Assembly (NCBI GenBank): GCA_963576735.1
Contig: OY755178.1
Location: 1,240,001-1,304,000 of the forward strand
Reading direction: 5' to 3'
From: Bedellia somnulentella
Taxonomy: Eukaryota > Arthropoda > Insecta > Lepidoptera > Bedelliidae
DNA length: 64,000 bases
The notes below the pieces were generated by a model, which made no database searches, was not told the DNA's origin, and worked only from the letters and a program-made list of their open reading frames with translations. Shown here piece after piece: positions 20,095 through 32,087 of the stretch. Position numbers and translations under genes: made by a program. How positions within the stretch are numbered: position 1 is the first letter of the stretch; every line of letters begins with the position of its first letter.

Positions 20095-23000
20095 GATCAC
20101 TTCACTGTTATTATCTCCTCTTCAATAACTATTCCTACTCTTCCAATATTAGCTCCCCTTTTGCAGTATAGACTGGAATCAGCAAATTGGGATGACTATA
20201 AGTTATCGTTAGAAAATAAATTATCTGCGTTTCCGGTTCTTTCACAGAATAACGTAAAAGATTGTTACTCATTTTTTGTTAATGCGATGATATTCTCTGC
20301 AGACAATTATTTCCCAAAAAAAAAAACCGCTCACCAATCATCATTCATCTCCTGCTTGGTGGGATAGAGAATGTTCCGAAATTATCCGTGTAAGACGTAA
20401 TGCTGAAATTAACTATAACCTTGATATGACGACAGAAAACTTTATCTTGTATCAAGAGGCAGCGGCAAGATGTCGTAAAATCTTAAAAAATAAAAAAAGA
20501 CAAAGCTGGAAGAGTTTTTGCCAATCTTTACACCCTAGAACCCCGGCTGCTGTTGTTTGGAAACAAATCAAACGATTCCGATCTGCTTTGACTTCTGGTC
20601 CTTATAATTATACGTCCAACTGCTTCTCATGGCTCGAGTCTTTTATAGATCGTTTGGCTCCTCCCATGGTTCCATCTAAACATATGCTACAGTATGATTT
20701 ATTAAGTATTACTTCTGCTAATGACCTTGACCGTCCTTTTTCTGCTGATGAGTTGGAATGTGCTATGAAAGGTCTGGTAGACTCTAGTCCTGGTGAAGAT
20801 GGGATCCTTTATTCCTTTCTGGTCAACTCTGGTCAAAAGGCCAAGCATTTTTTTTGGATATTATTAACATATTTTTTTCTACAGGTGTTATACCCGACAC
20901 ATGGCGTTCTCAAATTATTATTCCAGTATTGAAATATGGAAAACCTTCTTCTTCTGCTTCATCTTATCGTCCAATTGCATTGTCATCAGTACTTCTTAAA
21001 GTCACAGAACATCTGATCAAGAATCGTCTGGAATGGTTTGTAGAAAACCAAGGGCTTATTGCTAAATCTCAGTTTGGCTTTCGCAAAAGTATGAGTACAA
21101 TGGATAACTTGAGCATTATAATAACTGATATCCGTTCTTCTTATGCCAAAAAGGAATATGTAGCGGCTGTTTTTCTTGACATTCTTTCAGCCTATGATAA
21201 TGTTTTGCTCCCATTGCTCAGACAAATTTTACTTGATTTGAATGTGCCTGTGAAGTTAACACATTTTATATTTAATCTCCTAACATCAAGATCTATTAGC
21301 ATTCGCTCTCAATACTCTTCATCTCCGTCTCCCGCAAGACTTGTCTGGAAAGGTCTCCCCCAGGGATCTGTGCTTAGTCCACTTCTTTATAATCTTTACA
21401 CATCGCTCTTACAATACTCCGTGACAAGCTTTTGCAACATATTACAATATGCTGATGACATTTGTCTCTATGTATCTGATAAAGATATTTCTGTAGCTGA
21501 ACAACGTATCAACCGAGCCCTTGATTACCTTGATTCCTTGTTATCTGAACATGGTCTTTCCGTTTCAGCTCCTAAGAGCAAATCAATAATTTTTACTCGC
21601 AAGTATAACGTTCCCTCTATTTGTATTAAAATAAATGATGTAATAATTCCAACTGTTGATAAAGTAAAATTTTTAGGGGTCATTTTAGACTCTAGGCTAT
21701 CAGGAAATGCTCATATTAATTATATAGTTGAAAAATGCGAAAAGAGTATTAACGTTATGCGGTGTTTATCTGGTGTGTGGTGGGGTTCTCATCCCTTCAC
21801 CCAAAAAATGCTCTATAACGCTATTGTTCGCAGCCATTTTGACTATGGTCTATTCTTACTATGCCCTTGCAGTAAGTTAGCTTTAGAAAAAATTTACAAA
21901 CTGCAGTTTAAATGCCTCCGTATTATAATGGGTGCAATGAAGTCGTCCCCAATTAATGCCATGCAAGTTGAATGTGCAGAGTGCCTTTTATCAATCAGAA
22001 GACAGTACCTTTGCGACTGATCCTATTCAAAGTTGCTCAATCTTCGTCTCACCCCCTTATGGATAAACTCCGGATTCTCAATTCATTAAATACATCTGAT
22101 AGAGAATTCCCACTTCTAAGAAGTTATAACTTTCTTCAAAATTTGCAAAATCCTATCTCCCAATATTCTACTAATCCTTTGTTCCTAATCCCCTACGAAG
22201 GCCTTATTTTCCAGCCTAATATTTTATTTAACCTCGGTATTCATAAAGATCTTCCCGACCCTAACAAGTCCCTGAGCTCTTGCATCTCAGAAAGAATGTC
22301 GGATAGACTTGAAATTTACACCGACGCTTCTAAACTCGACAATAGTCTTGTTGGTGCAGCTGCATGGATTCCCAAATACAAAATCATACTATCTCAAAAA
22401 TGTCCAGCCGAATCATCCGTATTTACCGGTGAATCTGTTGCTATTTTAGAAGCTATTAAGTTCTGTATATCTCACAACATACAAAAAGCGTTAATTCTGT
22501 CTGATTGCCTGAGCAGTTTACAAGCCATAACATCCAATCCATTTAGAAGTAAGAATAAATTCCCCATTATATTAGAAATCAAATTCCATCTCTTCACTTG
22601 TCATTCGAAAAAAATTGACATTATCATTGGCTGGATTCCCAGTCACTGTGGCATTTCTGGAAATGAGTTGGCTGATAATTATGCCAAGTTAGCCATTAGT
22701 TCCGGCTGTATTGATTACTCAATAATCTATAGTCATGATTTATGCTCGTTAGCCACGCCTCGAATGTTTGAATCTTGGGAATTGCTTTGGCTCCAGTCAA
22801 AATCTTTAAAAGGTAAATATTACGGTGATATCCAGGGTGACGACATTCCGTCTAGACCTTGGTTTTTTAAATGTAAATCTGCTGACAAATGGGTAGCATC
22901 CACTATTTGTAGACTTCGTTTGGGTCATTCGTGTACTCCGGTTCACCTTGCTAAAATAAGGATAAGGGACAGTTCGATTTGCGAGTGTGGATTAGATGAA

Positions 23001-23280
23001 GGAACAGTTGACCATATTTTTTTCGCATGTGCTAATTTATCATTTTCTTTATATGATGTTTTGCCTCCTTTCATCCCTCTTCCTACTAATTTTAAATGTT
23101 TACTTTGTTTTGTATATACCCCATGCATTAAAACTTTGTGTCATTTCATCAAGGTCCATAATATAAAATTATAATGCATTCTTTTTGTTCATATTGTTAA
23201 TTTTGTAGTAAATATTTTGTTGTTAATATTTATTTTATTTTTCAACCATGAATGATCAATGAGTGTTTCAAAATTTTTTT
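20095..23280 (+). mobile_element. I-type LINE with RNase H, 5' truncated
   Basis: ORF2 remains run from a post-endonuclease linker (SPAWWDRECSEIIR) through RT (SSYRPIALSSVLLK, QFGFRKSMSTMDN, LPQGSVLSPLLYNL, YADDICLYV) to an RNase H domain (EIYTDASKLDN, ILSDCLSSLQAI, IGWIPSHCGISGNELADNYAK) and a C-terminal CxC motif (CECGLDEGTVDHIFF). An RNase H domain after RT is typical of the I/R1-like groups. Three frame breaks, two of them in A or T runs (near 20320 and 20850) and one near 22005, inactivate it. The 3' UTR follows 23174. Confidence 0.85.
22294..22720 (+). pseudogene. LINE RNase H domain
   Basis: This part of the last open segment carries the RNase H acidic residues: D in YTDAS, E in FTGESVA, D in ILSDCLS, and the closing H and D in PSHCG..GNELAD. 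It would remove the RNA strand during cDNA synthesis. All expected catalytic positions are present although the upstream frame is broken. Confidence 0.75.
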
Positions 23281-23365
23281 AACTTTTCAATATGTGTTTT
23301 CTTTTCACTGGACGTTGGCAAAGTTACTGTGTTAAAACACGGTCAAAGGCCATTGAAGAAAGATT

Positions 23366-23963
23366 GAATTGGCCTAGACCTCGCTTTTATAACATACCCT
23401 TTTTATATTATAAATCGATAAAGGACATCAAACTAAACAACTTTGCCCATGGAATGCCTATCTAAACTATTGTAATTTTCAAAAAAATATAATAATTAAA
23501 AATTGTCGTACCTAGTTCAAACTGAGAATGTATAGAATGAGAATCTTTGCTTCAGTGAAAATAAGAAATAAAAAAAAACATTTGATCTATGCTTTTCGCT
23601 CTGTAAACAAAAATATAACTTCTTTCGGTATTTTCTGGTTGTATTGATCGTCGTTGAAAAATAATATCATGAAAATAAACCGGTAAGCGAGCGATTGAAC
23701 TGGAAAATACCGAAAGAGGTTATGTTTTTGTTTACACCATAGATCAAATGTTTTTTTTTATTTCTTATTTTCACTGAAGCAAAGAATCTAGTTCTATACA
23801 TTCTCAGTTTGAACTAGGTACGACAATTTTTAATTATCATTTTTTTTTGAAAATTACTATATTTTAGATAGGCATTCCATGGGCAAAGTTTTTAAGTATG
23901 ATGTTCTTTATCGATTTATAATATAAAAAGGGTATGTTATAAAAGCGAGGTCTAGGCCAATTG
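23366..23963. repeat. Large foldback element
   Basis: Two arms of roughly 270 bases are inverted: ggcctagacctcgcttttat at the left and ataaaagcgaggtctaggcc at the right, converging on gtaaacaaaaatataac and its complement. A spacer of about 60 bases separates them. No ORF is present. Terminal sequences and target duplication are not clear. Confidence 0.8.
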
Positions 23964-24204
23964 AAAAAAGGTCATTGGGCACCATAGTATGAAATGTATA
24001 CCCATGGCGTACAAGAACAAAGAGGGTAAAATGGAAAGCTAAGTGCCCCCAGTTTATGGATATATAGGGCGCATCACTGTGGCTTCTGTCAGGATACAAA
24101 AAAAAGACAATATTTAGAAAAAGTATTTTTGTAATTAGCTTCTAAGAACAATACAATTCACTTTATGAAAGATTAACAATATACATAAAATATACAATAT
24201 ACAT

Positions 24205-24459
24205 AGCTGTGTAGTGTCGGCTTAGAATAGCACTACCCCATTTCTTCCGGTGGGTGTACGTAAGAGGCGACTAACGGTTTTGGGGCTTTTGAAGGATTTT
24301 TGGGCGATGCGGTTGGAGATCCATCACCAACAACCTTTATTTCACCATCTTTTCCCCACTCAACTTCCAAAAGTGGCTGAGGAATTTCTGATTCCTTAGC
24401 TCTGGCTACCCCTTCTAGGGATTTATAGCCGTGAGTATATGTATGTATGTATGTATGTA
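24205..24459 (+). mobile_element. CATA-tailed SINE-like element, copy 4
   Basis: Full length, with a perfect 11-bp duplication ACAATATACAT at 24194-24204 and 24460-24470. It is among the best copies for defining the family ends. Confidence 0.92.
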
Positions 24460-25104
24460 ACAATATACATTTTTCAAATACTTAAAATCAAGAAAATCAT
24501 TATTTTAAGTTTTATTCTACATAATCAATGTCTATGGGTACAATTATCTGATCTGAAAATGTCGCAGGTGCATCTGTTTGTTCCTGGTGTCTGGCCCATG
24601 ACAAAAAATAGACCACGCTGGCTATATGCGCGCAGCTACCAATTGTACGACGCCGACGGCCGTGTATGCAAGAGCAGTAATAACTTTCGATACTACGTCT
24701 ACCGTATTCTGTTGGGTTCAAAATTCCCATTTTTTCAATGTTATATTACAAGTTACAGACAGTCTTTCTTTTAATAAAAAAATACCGGTTACGAAATGTG
24801 GGATGTAACTAGGGCCTGCATTCGAATATTCGAATAATTCGAATAATAAACTGGCTCGAATATTCGAATACAGAATCTGCGATATTCGAATATTCGATCA
24901 ATTTCCTAAACGCCAAATTCAGAACTTAGATTTGCCCAAAATACCCATAAAATTTAAATTACGCGCGCGAACGTTTCGCGACAGGATTCGGCAAAGCTCG
25001 GAACTGCTCGGAAAAGATCGGGACCTCGAGAATACGAGCTCGCCCGGTCACGCGGGCAGGCGGCCGCCATTTGTTTGCATGAACTCTTGCAGTAGCGTAT
25101 AGCA

Positions 25105-26270
25105 GTGCTAGATGCTATTTACAAGAATAATGAAGATGAGCAAGACAAAGAAGAGGTAGATGAATCTGCAGGAAACACGGCCGAGATAGGCGAGGATACT
25201 GACTCTGACAGCGATAGCGAAGAAGAAAAAGGCGGATTTATAGTTGAGCAACACCAACATCTGAACAGAAACCTACATTTATACAGGGATGTAAATCTTA
25301 AAAATGTAATAGAGAAAGTGCGAAAATTGTGAAATTTTTCAGGAAATCGCCCACCAGGAAAGAGTTTTTTAACAAATATCTCCAAGAAGAACATGAAAAA
25401 ATGGGGTTGATCTTAGATTGCAAAACCAGGTGGAGTAGTTTGGCCGATATGGTCACGAGATTTTTGGCCCTGAAGGACCCTGTCATGTAAACCCTGATTG
25501 ATTTGAAGAATGACATCACCTTTACTTCGGCTGAGCTGGCTTTACTGCAAGAGTTGTCCACTTCACTCAATATTGTAAAGGCAACAGTAGAGGCACTCTG
25601 TCAAGAAAAAGCAAGTCTGCTTACTACAGAAACAGCACTGCAATTCATGGTTGCGAAACTTCAAGCGACAAACAGCTTTATTAGTGACAGATTACTTAAA
25701 GCTCTCAAGGAAAGGATTGCTCAAAGACGCCTGAAAAACCTAATCTGCACTTTGAAATATCTGCACAATCCCAGTAAATATTACGCAGAGCCAGCTTCGT
25801 CTTACTTTCCATCACCAGGAAATAACACTATCGTTGAAGTAATCATCGAAATCAACGAGAAATACTACGTTAAAAGACAGGACCAAGATGATGACGAAGA
25901 TGATATGGCCTTAATTCATTTTCAGCAACACAGCGAGACCGCCCGGGAAGCAGACGAACCTGAAATGAGCTTTAAAGAACAACTAAAAAGACAGATAGAT
26001 GACACCGTTTCAGCAACTCCTTTGACATCTACCGCTAATGTATCAGATAAAAAGGAATCGGAAACGTCAGTGCGAATGAAAATGGCGCTATTTGACAGAG
26101 GAGGACCTAGACAAATATATTTCAGCCAAGCATATGACTTCCTCATGTATATACCACCTACAAGTGTAGAGTGTGAAAGAGTTGTAACCACTTAAGGTGT
26201 TCCTTAAAAAATGACTCCCTGGACGCTCTGAGTTTCCTCAGGTCGCACTATCAAGGAAAACGTTAATTTT
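25105..26270 (+). pseudogene. hAT transposase, broken
   Basis: Pieces in order are: an acidic region with a DSDSDSEE run, then DCKTRWSSLADMVTRF (a hAT core motif), a helical region, and the dimerisation region PPTSVECERVV followed out of frame by NDSLDALSFLRSHYQ. Stops near 25330 and 25488 and a frame change near 26195 inactivate it. The N-terminal BED zinc finger is not recognisable. Confidence 0.8.
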
Positions 26271-26727
26271 TAGTCCTAAAACATATTTTATATTATTTAT
26301 GCAAAGTTTGATCTCATGAATAATTGTTTTTTATAGTTTTTTAGTTGAATATTTTTCTTTTCAATCTTTTAAGTTTTGTAATGTAGGTACCTAACTTTGA
26401 AAGAAAAGAAAAGAAAAGAAAAATCTTTATTCTGCTCTTGAGGACACAAACAATAAAAAGACTTAAACAACTTAACTTAAAGACTTAAACTTTGCAATGT
26501 GTGTCGTATGGATGTGAATGACGTTACGAAGAACAAAAAATAATATTTAGAATTTTACACTTATTTCGAGTTACTTAATATTTACATCAAAGATTCTAAG
26601 TGAGTTACTTGTTATTTTTTGATTTGTAAGACTGTTTTTAATTAGTAAGACTGCGGTTGTACCTTCGTGGCCAAATTCTGATTGTTTAAACTAAGATTTG
26701 TTTTTGATTCAGAGAAATTAGACTCTA

Positions 26728-26850
26728 AGGGTGACTTGCCGATGCGAGACTAAACTGCGTGCTAAATCTCGCTGTTTTTGACGTTTCCTCTGTAGTCCAA
26801 AAAACAGTTTAGCTTAAGCGCTGTTTTTTCTCGCATCGGCAAGTCACCCT
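26728..26850. mobile_element. 123-bp MITE nested in the hAT element
   Basis: Perfect 22-bp inverted termini, AGGGTGACTTGCCGATGCGAGA and its complement, flank about 80 bases with a second internal inverted stretch. No clear target duplication was found. Confidence 0.75.
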
Positions 26851-27049
26851 AAGTTACACTTGCAATAAAAAACCTGATTATAATAGCAGTCGCTGCCTTT
26901 TTTTATTCGAATATTACCAAGAAAAAAGTCGAATATTCGAATATCAAAATATTTCGAATATTTGCAGGCCCTAGATGTAACTTAATAATTTAAAATTAGT
27001 TTGGTTTTTGTACACAAACTTTCATTGACCGGGTCAGATTTCGCCCATT

Positions 27050-27310
27050 GACCTTTGAAAGCATTTTCCAAAAACTGTGATAGACATACTAGAAGTCTTA
27101 GAGATAATAATAAAATTTCAATTCAAAAGTACAGATTGTTAAAAATAAATACATCTTTTATGTGGTTATGTGTAAAGTTTTATAATAAAATACCTGATGA
27201 GATTTTGAATGTAACAGAAAAGAAATTCAAAGTAATTATAAAAAGCAGTCTTCATTTAAAAGCTTATTACAGTTTAAATGATTATAATAATAAGCTATAA
27301 GCTATAATAA
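27050..27310 (+). mobile_element. Jockey-like LINE C-terminal fragment
   Basis: An open stretch with SLRDNNKISIQKYRLLKI and FYNKIPDEIL, matching the C-terminal motif of the fragments at 9445-9696 and 59713-60078. It ends in a TATAAGC-repeat tail. Confidence 0.65.
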
Positions 27311-27314
27311 GCTA

Positions 27315-29705
27315 TAATAATTCTTTATTGACAAGAAGTTCTTATATATATTACAAAAGTTTGATCTTAAGTGTAATTTCTTATTCTAGGGTAAGTGGTT
27401 TGTCCACCCCTGAACTAGGCAAAGCCTGTATCTCAGGGGAAGACGCTCTTCTTAAAGAAATACATTACATTATTACATTAAGAGCAATATACTTATTCAT
27501 CACATACAATATGTCCGAAAATTGTTAGTCTCAGTTATGTACATAGGTACTTAAAGGGGAACAAGTAAATCGCATTCAATAGAGTCATAAATAGAGTTTA
27601 CACTACATAGTATGAAAAGAGTAGGATAGTATATAAAACTTATGTGAGTTTATATTTGAGTACATGTATGTGTTTGTGTGTATAATTATATATAAAAGTC
27701 TAATCACCTATGAGATTTGTTCAATAACAGAGGTAATTTCAGATAAGTGATAATTAGTTTCTCTGAAGTAAATTCTCCGTTTGGTCATAGTCCAGCTGTT
27801 GTAACCAGTTCGTTATAATTTTATTACACGTAGATTTAGTACATATTATTATATTTAGTTCACTGTTTATTTTATTATATAAATGTGGTCCTGTAAAAGT
27901 AATGAATTTTTTCGCAAGTGTTGTGTGGTGCTTGCATGTCTGAAATATGTCCTTTCCCCTTTTTACTAATTTTGTTTCTTCTATATGTGTTTTTGAGTGT
28001 TGAAACATAACTACTGCTTTAATGTAGAGTTGTCGCACTGTCAAGACCTGACAAAATGAGAAAAGTTCTCGTGTCGGGAACAGTAGGGGCTTAAAAGTGC
28101 TAACTTTTAGAACCGCTCTTTGAGCCACCTCAAGTTCTTTAAGCGTTGTTTTATAAGCCCCGCCCCAAGACAGTATACAATAAGAAATTACTGATTGACA
28201 GAGTGCAATATAAATGTTTCTAAGTAGTGGACCGCCACATACGCGCCTTAGGTTTTTAAATATATAAATTAATTTTCTTATTTTGGAGCAAAGAGTCTTG
28301 ACATGATTTTTAAAATTAAGATGAGGATCAAGCGTTATTCCGAGGTATTTAAAAGAATACGCGGGTTGAATACAAGAACAATTACAGGTGGTTTCTAACA
28401 ACTCACAGGAGTGAGCTTTGATCGGATTCAATGCACTAATTTGACTTTCTGCGTTTATATTATTGTTAATACTGAAGGTCATGTACTTGGTTTTTTCAGC
28501 GTTTATTGTCAGTATATTTAGTTGTAGCCAGTTTGTAACTTTATTGAAACCTCTCTGCGCCTTGTCAAATAGATCAATCCATGTTTTTGCGGTAAAAAGT
28601 AAAACCGTATCATCCGCGTAGGCTACTATCTTATCAGTTGTAGTGTAGGATTCTAAGAGGTCGTTAATGTATATGTTAAATAGAATAGGGCCCAAAATAC
28701 TGCCCTGTGGTACTCCAAAACTAACTGGTGAAGCATTACTAATGTATTGATCAATTTTTACACATTGGTGTCTATTTTCTAAATAACTTTTGAATATTTG
28801 TAAAGAGTTAGATCGTATTCCAATTGCTTCCAACTTTTCCAATAGTATAGGGACCGAAACTGTGTCAAAAGCTTTGGCGAGATCTATGAAAATGGCCAAA
28901 CATTTATTGCCTTCGTCTAAAGTGTGACTTATAAAATTTGTAACTTCAAGAACTGCATCATTTGTAGACTTGCCACGTCTAAAACCAAATTGATTATTGT
29001 CTAATATATTATATTTATCTAGAAAATTGGTAAGCCTTGAGTTAAGGACTTTTTCTAAAATTTTTGATAAAGTTGGCAATATAGATATAGGTCTAAAGTT
29101 TTCAGCACAGTTAGTATCACCGCTCTTATATATTGGAATTATAACTGAAAGTTTTAGACTATCCGGGAAGACACCATTTCTCAGGCAATTATTAAAAATG
29201 CTAGATAGGACTGGACTAAGAACTTCTTTAGAGTCTTTTAAAATCTTATCTGTTATTTTGTCAAAACCAGCTGAACATGCATTTTTTAGACTGGAGATTA
29301 AAGATGAAACTTCTTGTTCGTCCGTATCAAGCATGACTAATGAGTTTCGATTCCGTTTCAAGCCACGATTGTTAAAGTTAGAAGTCTTTTTGAGTAAAAT
29401 TTTTTCAGCCAGGTTTTTACCGACAGACGTAAAATAATCGTTAACCTTGTTTACGCTTTCAACAGGAGAATCATAAGCTTTTAGTAGGTTCTTAGAGTTG
29501 GTTTTCTTAGTGGTATTATTACTAATTGTTTTAATTGCTTGCCAAAGTTGTTTACTATTATTACCTGCCTGGTTTAATTGATTTTGTTCGTACGCTAATT
29601 TAATATTTCTTAGTAGTGAGTTACAGTAATTACGATATCTATTATAAGTTATTTTTAGTATTTCATTAGTTTTTTCTTTTTTCAAACGATGATGCATACT
29701 GTCGC
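27315..29705 (-). mobile_element. Jockey/CR1-type LINE, 5' truncated, RT ORF intact
   Basis: A minus-strand copy with 3' UTR at 27315-27753 and a tail of TTATAGC repeats. Of the LINEs in this window it keeps the longest undisturbed RT. It is related to the LINE at 15813-18669 but clearly diverged in sequence. Confidence 0.85.
27754..29697 (-). CDS. LINE reverse transcriptase, 647-codon partial ORF2
   Basis: The RT motifs are complete: FRPISILPTLSKILEK, NQFGFRRGKSTNDAV, DLAKAFDTV, GVPQGSILGP, catalytic YADDTVLLF, YLGITLDPHLNF. The C-terminal domain ends in LYNKINSELN and WLQQLDYDQ. Both the N-terminal endonuclease and the genuine start are lost, so this is not a complete element protein, yet no stop or shift has accumulated. 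The ATG at its start is internal to the family ORF. Expression would need an outside promoter. Confidence 0.85.
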   Translation of the reverse strand: MHHRLKKEKTNEILKITYNRYRNYCNSLLRNIKLAYEQNQLNQAGNNSKQLWQAIKTISNNTTKKTNSKNLLKAYDSPVESVNKVNDYFTSVGKNLAEKILLKKTSNFNNRGLKRNRNSLVMLDTDEQEVSSLISSLKNACSAGFDKITDKILKDSKEVLSPVLSSIFNNCLRNGVFPDSLKLSVIIPIYKSGDTNCAENFRPISILPTLSKILEKVLNSRLTNFLDKYNILDNNQFGFRRGKSTNDAVLEVTNFISHTLDEGNKCLAIFIDLAKAFDTVSVPILLEKLEAIGIRSNSLQIFKSYLENRHQCVKIDQYISNASPVSFGVPQGSILGPILFNIYINDLLESYTTTDKIVAYADDTVLLFTAKTWIDLFDKAQRGFNKVTNWLQLNILTINAEKTKYMTFSINNNINAESQISALNPIKAHSCELLETTCNCSCIQPAYSFKYLGITLDPHLNFKNHVKTLCSKIRKLIYIFKNLRRVCGGPLLRNIYIALCQSVISYCILSWGGAYKTTLKELEVAQRAVLKVSTFKPLLFPTRELFSFCQVLTVRQLYIKAVVMFQHSKTHIEETKLVKRGKDIFQTCKHHTTLAKKFITFTGPHLYNKINSELNIIICTKSTCNKIITNWLQQLDYDQTENLLQRN

Positions 29706-29734
29706 GGTTAGGTATAGCTATATATTATATGATA

Positions 29735-29990
29735 GATGAAACTGCTTGGTGTCACCAGGGCTCTATTCAGGATATTTCCAGACATACACCAATATTGTAA
29801 TATGATATGAGTAAGAAAAGACGTGTGTTGCTGAGTTTCTTACGGGTTCTTCTCGCAACAATACACCTTCCGAATCCGAAGTAGAGTCAGTAGAGTAAGA
29901 TTTAACTTATACGTAAGTTTGTGATGTTCAAAAAATACAGAACAATTCTTTTTTATTTTTTTAATAAATATTTTTTATCTTTATCTTATC
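29735..29990 (+). repeat. Jockey-like LINE 3' UTR remnant
   Basis: It shares ggtgtcaccagggctct, gagtttcttacgggttcttc and ttccgaatccgaagtag with 9745-9930 and 49465-49620. It is a 3' fragment only. Confidence 0.65.
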
Positions 29991-30084
29991 TGTTACTTAT
30001 TAATAATAATAAATCAAGATGATTAAAGATTCTTCTTATAATTAATTGGTTATTTTTGTTGTTTTATTTGCTTCCTGAGCTGTG

Positions 30085-30528
30085 AGCAGGTACTACCAAT
30101 GGTTACATACTGTATATCCGAAACTTTTAAACCCGAATATTATTTTACCGAAAACTACTCGCCTTTTTTTTAATTGCCATAATATTGTTTCACCGAAATT
30201 TCAAATACCATATTCTTACATTCCAGATTATCGTTTGGTTTCTGTTTTTGTTTACTATCATTTTGATTAACCACTAGAACGGATTCCCAAAGAATCGAAC
30301 ACCAGATATACCTTAATTCCGCAATATTGCTTTTCCGAATAATCACTATTCCGAAAAATCATTTTCCATATATTTGAAATACAGATGTATTGAATCATAC
30401 CTTACTGCTATGAATAATTTTACAGGCATATTTTAAGTAAGTAGTATACCCCGCTTAGTAGTATACCATGCATCAGGCATTTAGGTGCTCGCTCCGCTGC
30501 GCTACGCTCGCTCGTTTTATACATAACC
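30085..30528 (-). repeat. Partial copy of hairpin-rich repeat K
   Basis: Inverted match to 37715-38128, from ggttacatactgtatatcc to the palindromic tgctcgctccgctgcgctac end. The match stops exactly where the next foldback element begins. Confidence 0.8.
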
Positions 30529-31218
30529 CACCAAAAACATTAAATGTAAAAAAATGCCAAGTCTCTCGATGCAGTCTTTCCATCGTAAAAAGTTTTGAGA
30601 TCTCATAGAAGCCAAGTCCTATTCAAAATATTTCGTAGTTATAAATCAACATTTAGTAATTGTATCAATAGTTTTCTTTATATTATAATTATAGTGATTT
30701 GGCAATGAGCACAGGAAGAAACAAATAAAACGGCATATTTGGAGGAGTTGAAAGTTACACACACCGCATGCGTAAACATTAATATCACAAAATTAATTTT
30801 CTTTTGGTTTATCCGTGTCGTCCCAACCGAATTTCGGCAACGGCAGTCAGTCTTAGTGCACTCTCGATTCATTTACTTTCATAAAGCGATGGCCCGTAAG
30901 GTATTCTTAATTATTGTATTGGAGCATGTAGTCGGTAGTGACCATCATGATTCACACATAACAAATAATCTGATCACTGGTCTCGTCAGTAACATTTGCA
31001 CATAATTCCAGGCAGCAAGCAGCTTTTAATTTGTGCTCATTGCCAAGTCACTTTAATTATAATATAAAGAAAACTATTGATACAATTACTAAATGTTGAT
31101 TTATAACTACGAAATATTTTGAATAGGACTTGGCTTCTATGAGATCTCAAAACTTTTTACGATGGAAAGACTGCATCGAGAGACTTGGCATTTTTTTACA
31201 ATAATGTTTTTGGTGGGA
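30529..31218. mobile_element. Foldback DNA element with 180-bp arms
   Basis: The ends read CCCACCAAAAACATT in inverted orientation. Arms of about 185 bases (30530-30720 and 31027-31218) share gccaagtctctcgatgcagtc and aatgttgatttataactacg, around a 300-base unique centre. A related terminus is at 44985-45048. The centre has no recognised protein. Confidence 0.8.
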
Positions 31219-31224
31219 TCTCAT

Positions 31225-31611
31225 TTATTTTTTGTAAGGGTATTTCTTTCTTTTACTTTTAGGTGACCTCACAATTTCTTGGACGTCAGCTACTGCTTTG
31301 TTTAGAACCCATTCTCTATCTCTATCTCTTTTGTTTCTTCTCTGAGGCTTCGTTACTTCTAAGGTAGACAAGTCTGGGCGATATATACTTCGGAGTCGAT
31401 TATATTCAGTAAACATAGACTTATAGACTTGCATGTCATCCCAATTCTCCACTACATAATGGACGACAGCACGCCTAATATCGTTTGACGACTGAAAACT
31501 CCCATACATGCTGTATGACAACGAATGAAATAAACACGACCCATCTCCAGGAATAGAGATGACTCTGTGTGGACAAAGGTCGCCATTTATGTACAATATT
31601 TCACGTTCCAT
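31225..31611 (-). CDS. OTU-like cysteine protease domain ORF, short
   Basis: 128 codons. Near residues 19-28 it has IPGDGSCLFH, matching the catalytic Asp and Cys block of OTU deubiquitinases (G-D-G-x-C-L-F). A helical VVHYVVENWDDMQVYKSMF region follows, and a Lys/Arg-rich tail. OTU enzymes cleave ubiquitin. Here the C-terminal catalytic His block is not seen, so the domain is partial. OTU ORFs of this type occur in insect transposons, including Helitrons, but no Rep, helicase or transposase is adjacent. It may be a cargo remnant or a small host-like gene. Confidence 0.55.
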   Translation of the reverse strand: MEREILYINGDLCPHRVISIPGDGSCLFHSLSYSMYGSFQSSNDIRRAVVHYVVENWDDMQVYKSMFTEYNRLRSIYRPDLSTLEVTKPQRRNKRDRDREWVLNKAVADVQEIVRSPKSKRKKYPYKK

Positions 31612-32087
31612 TACACTATATTTACAATTACTTCTATAACAATAGGGCTTAAACTTATAAATATATGCAAACTGAATAGAACTAAACTAACTAACAAATA
31701 ACTAACTAAATAAATATATATCTACTAACTTACAAACTATAACTTAACTAAACTAAATAACACGTAAAGTTCTCCGAATATCAATTATCACTACAATATT
31801 TTTTAGTTTCGAAATGGGTTTTCATAGACAGATGATCGCTATCAAATGAAAATTATCTAATTAATTATTTTGAAGTACTACTTACACTGCGCTTTGTAAC
31901 GAAACCATAGCGCGATTCAGACAGGTACAACGCCATCTATCGAGCGCGCATACAATATTTATCGCAATACAATGGAGATTTAGCTTTATTAATTTAATGA
32001 ACTTTATGTATTAATTTGTATTAATGGTAGTCTATGTATTACATTTATATTATTCTTTTCTATTCTATGTATGTATTCATCCAAAAT
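31612..32087 (+). other. AT-rich spacer, nothing recognised
   Basis: Tracts of aactaactaa-type repeats and no coding signature. Confidence 0.4.

Larger units (their letters stand above)
24810..26973 (+). mobile_element. hAT-type DNA transposon
   Basis: The ends are TAGGGCCTGCA and its complement, followed inward on both sides by TATTCGAATA-type subterminal repeats. A perfect 8-bp target duplication GATGTAAC flanks it (24802-24809 and 26974-26981), the hallmark of hAT elements. The interior holds a broken transposase and a 123-bp MITE near its 3' end. Confidence 0.93.

Noticed and set aside
20161..23174. Separate host genes in the four overlapping ORFs
   Set aside because: They are consecutive parts of one frame-broken LINE ORF2 (linker, RT, RNase H).
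31225..31611. Helitron call for the OTU ORF
   Set aside because: No Rep or helicase ORF and no CTRR end could be seen nearby.
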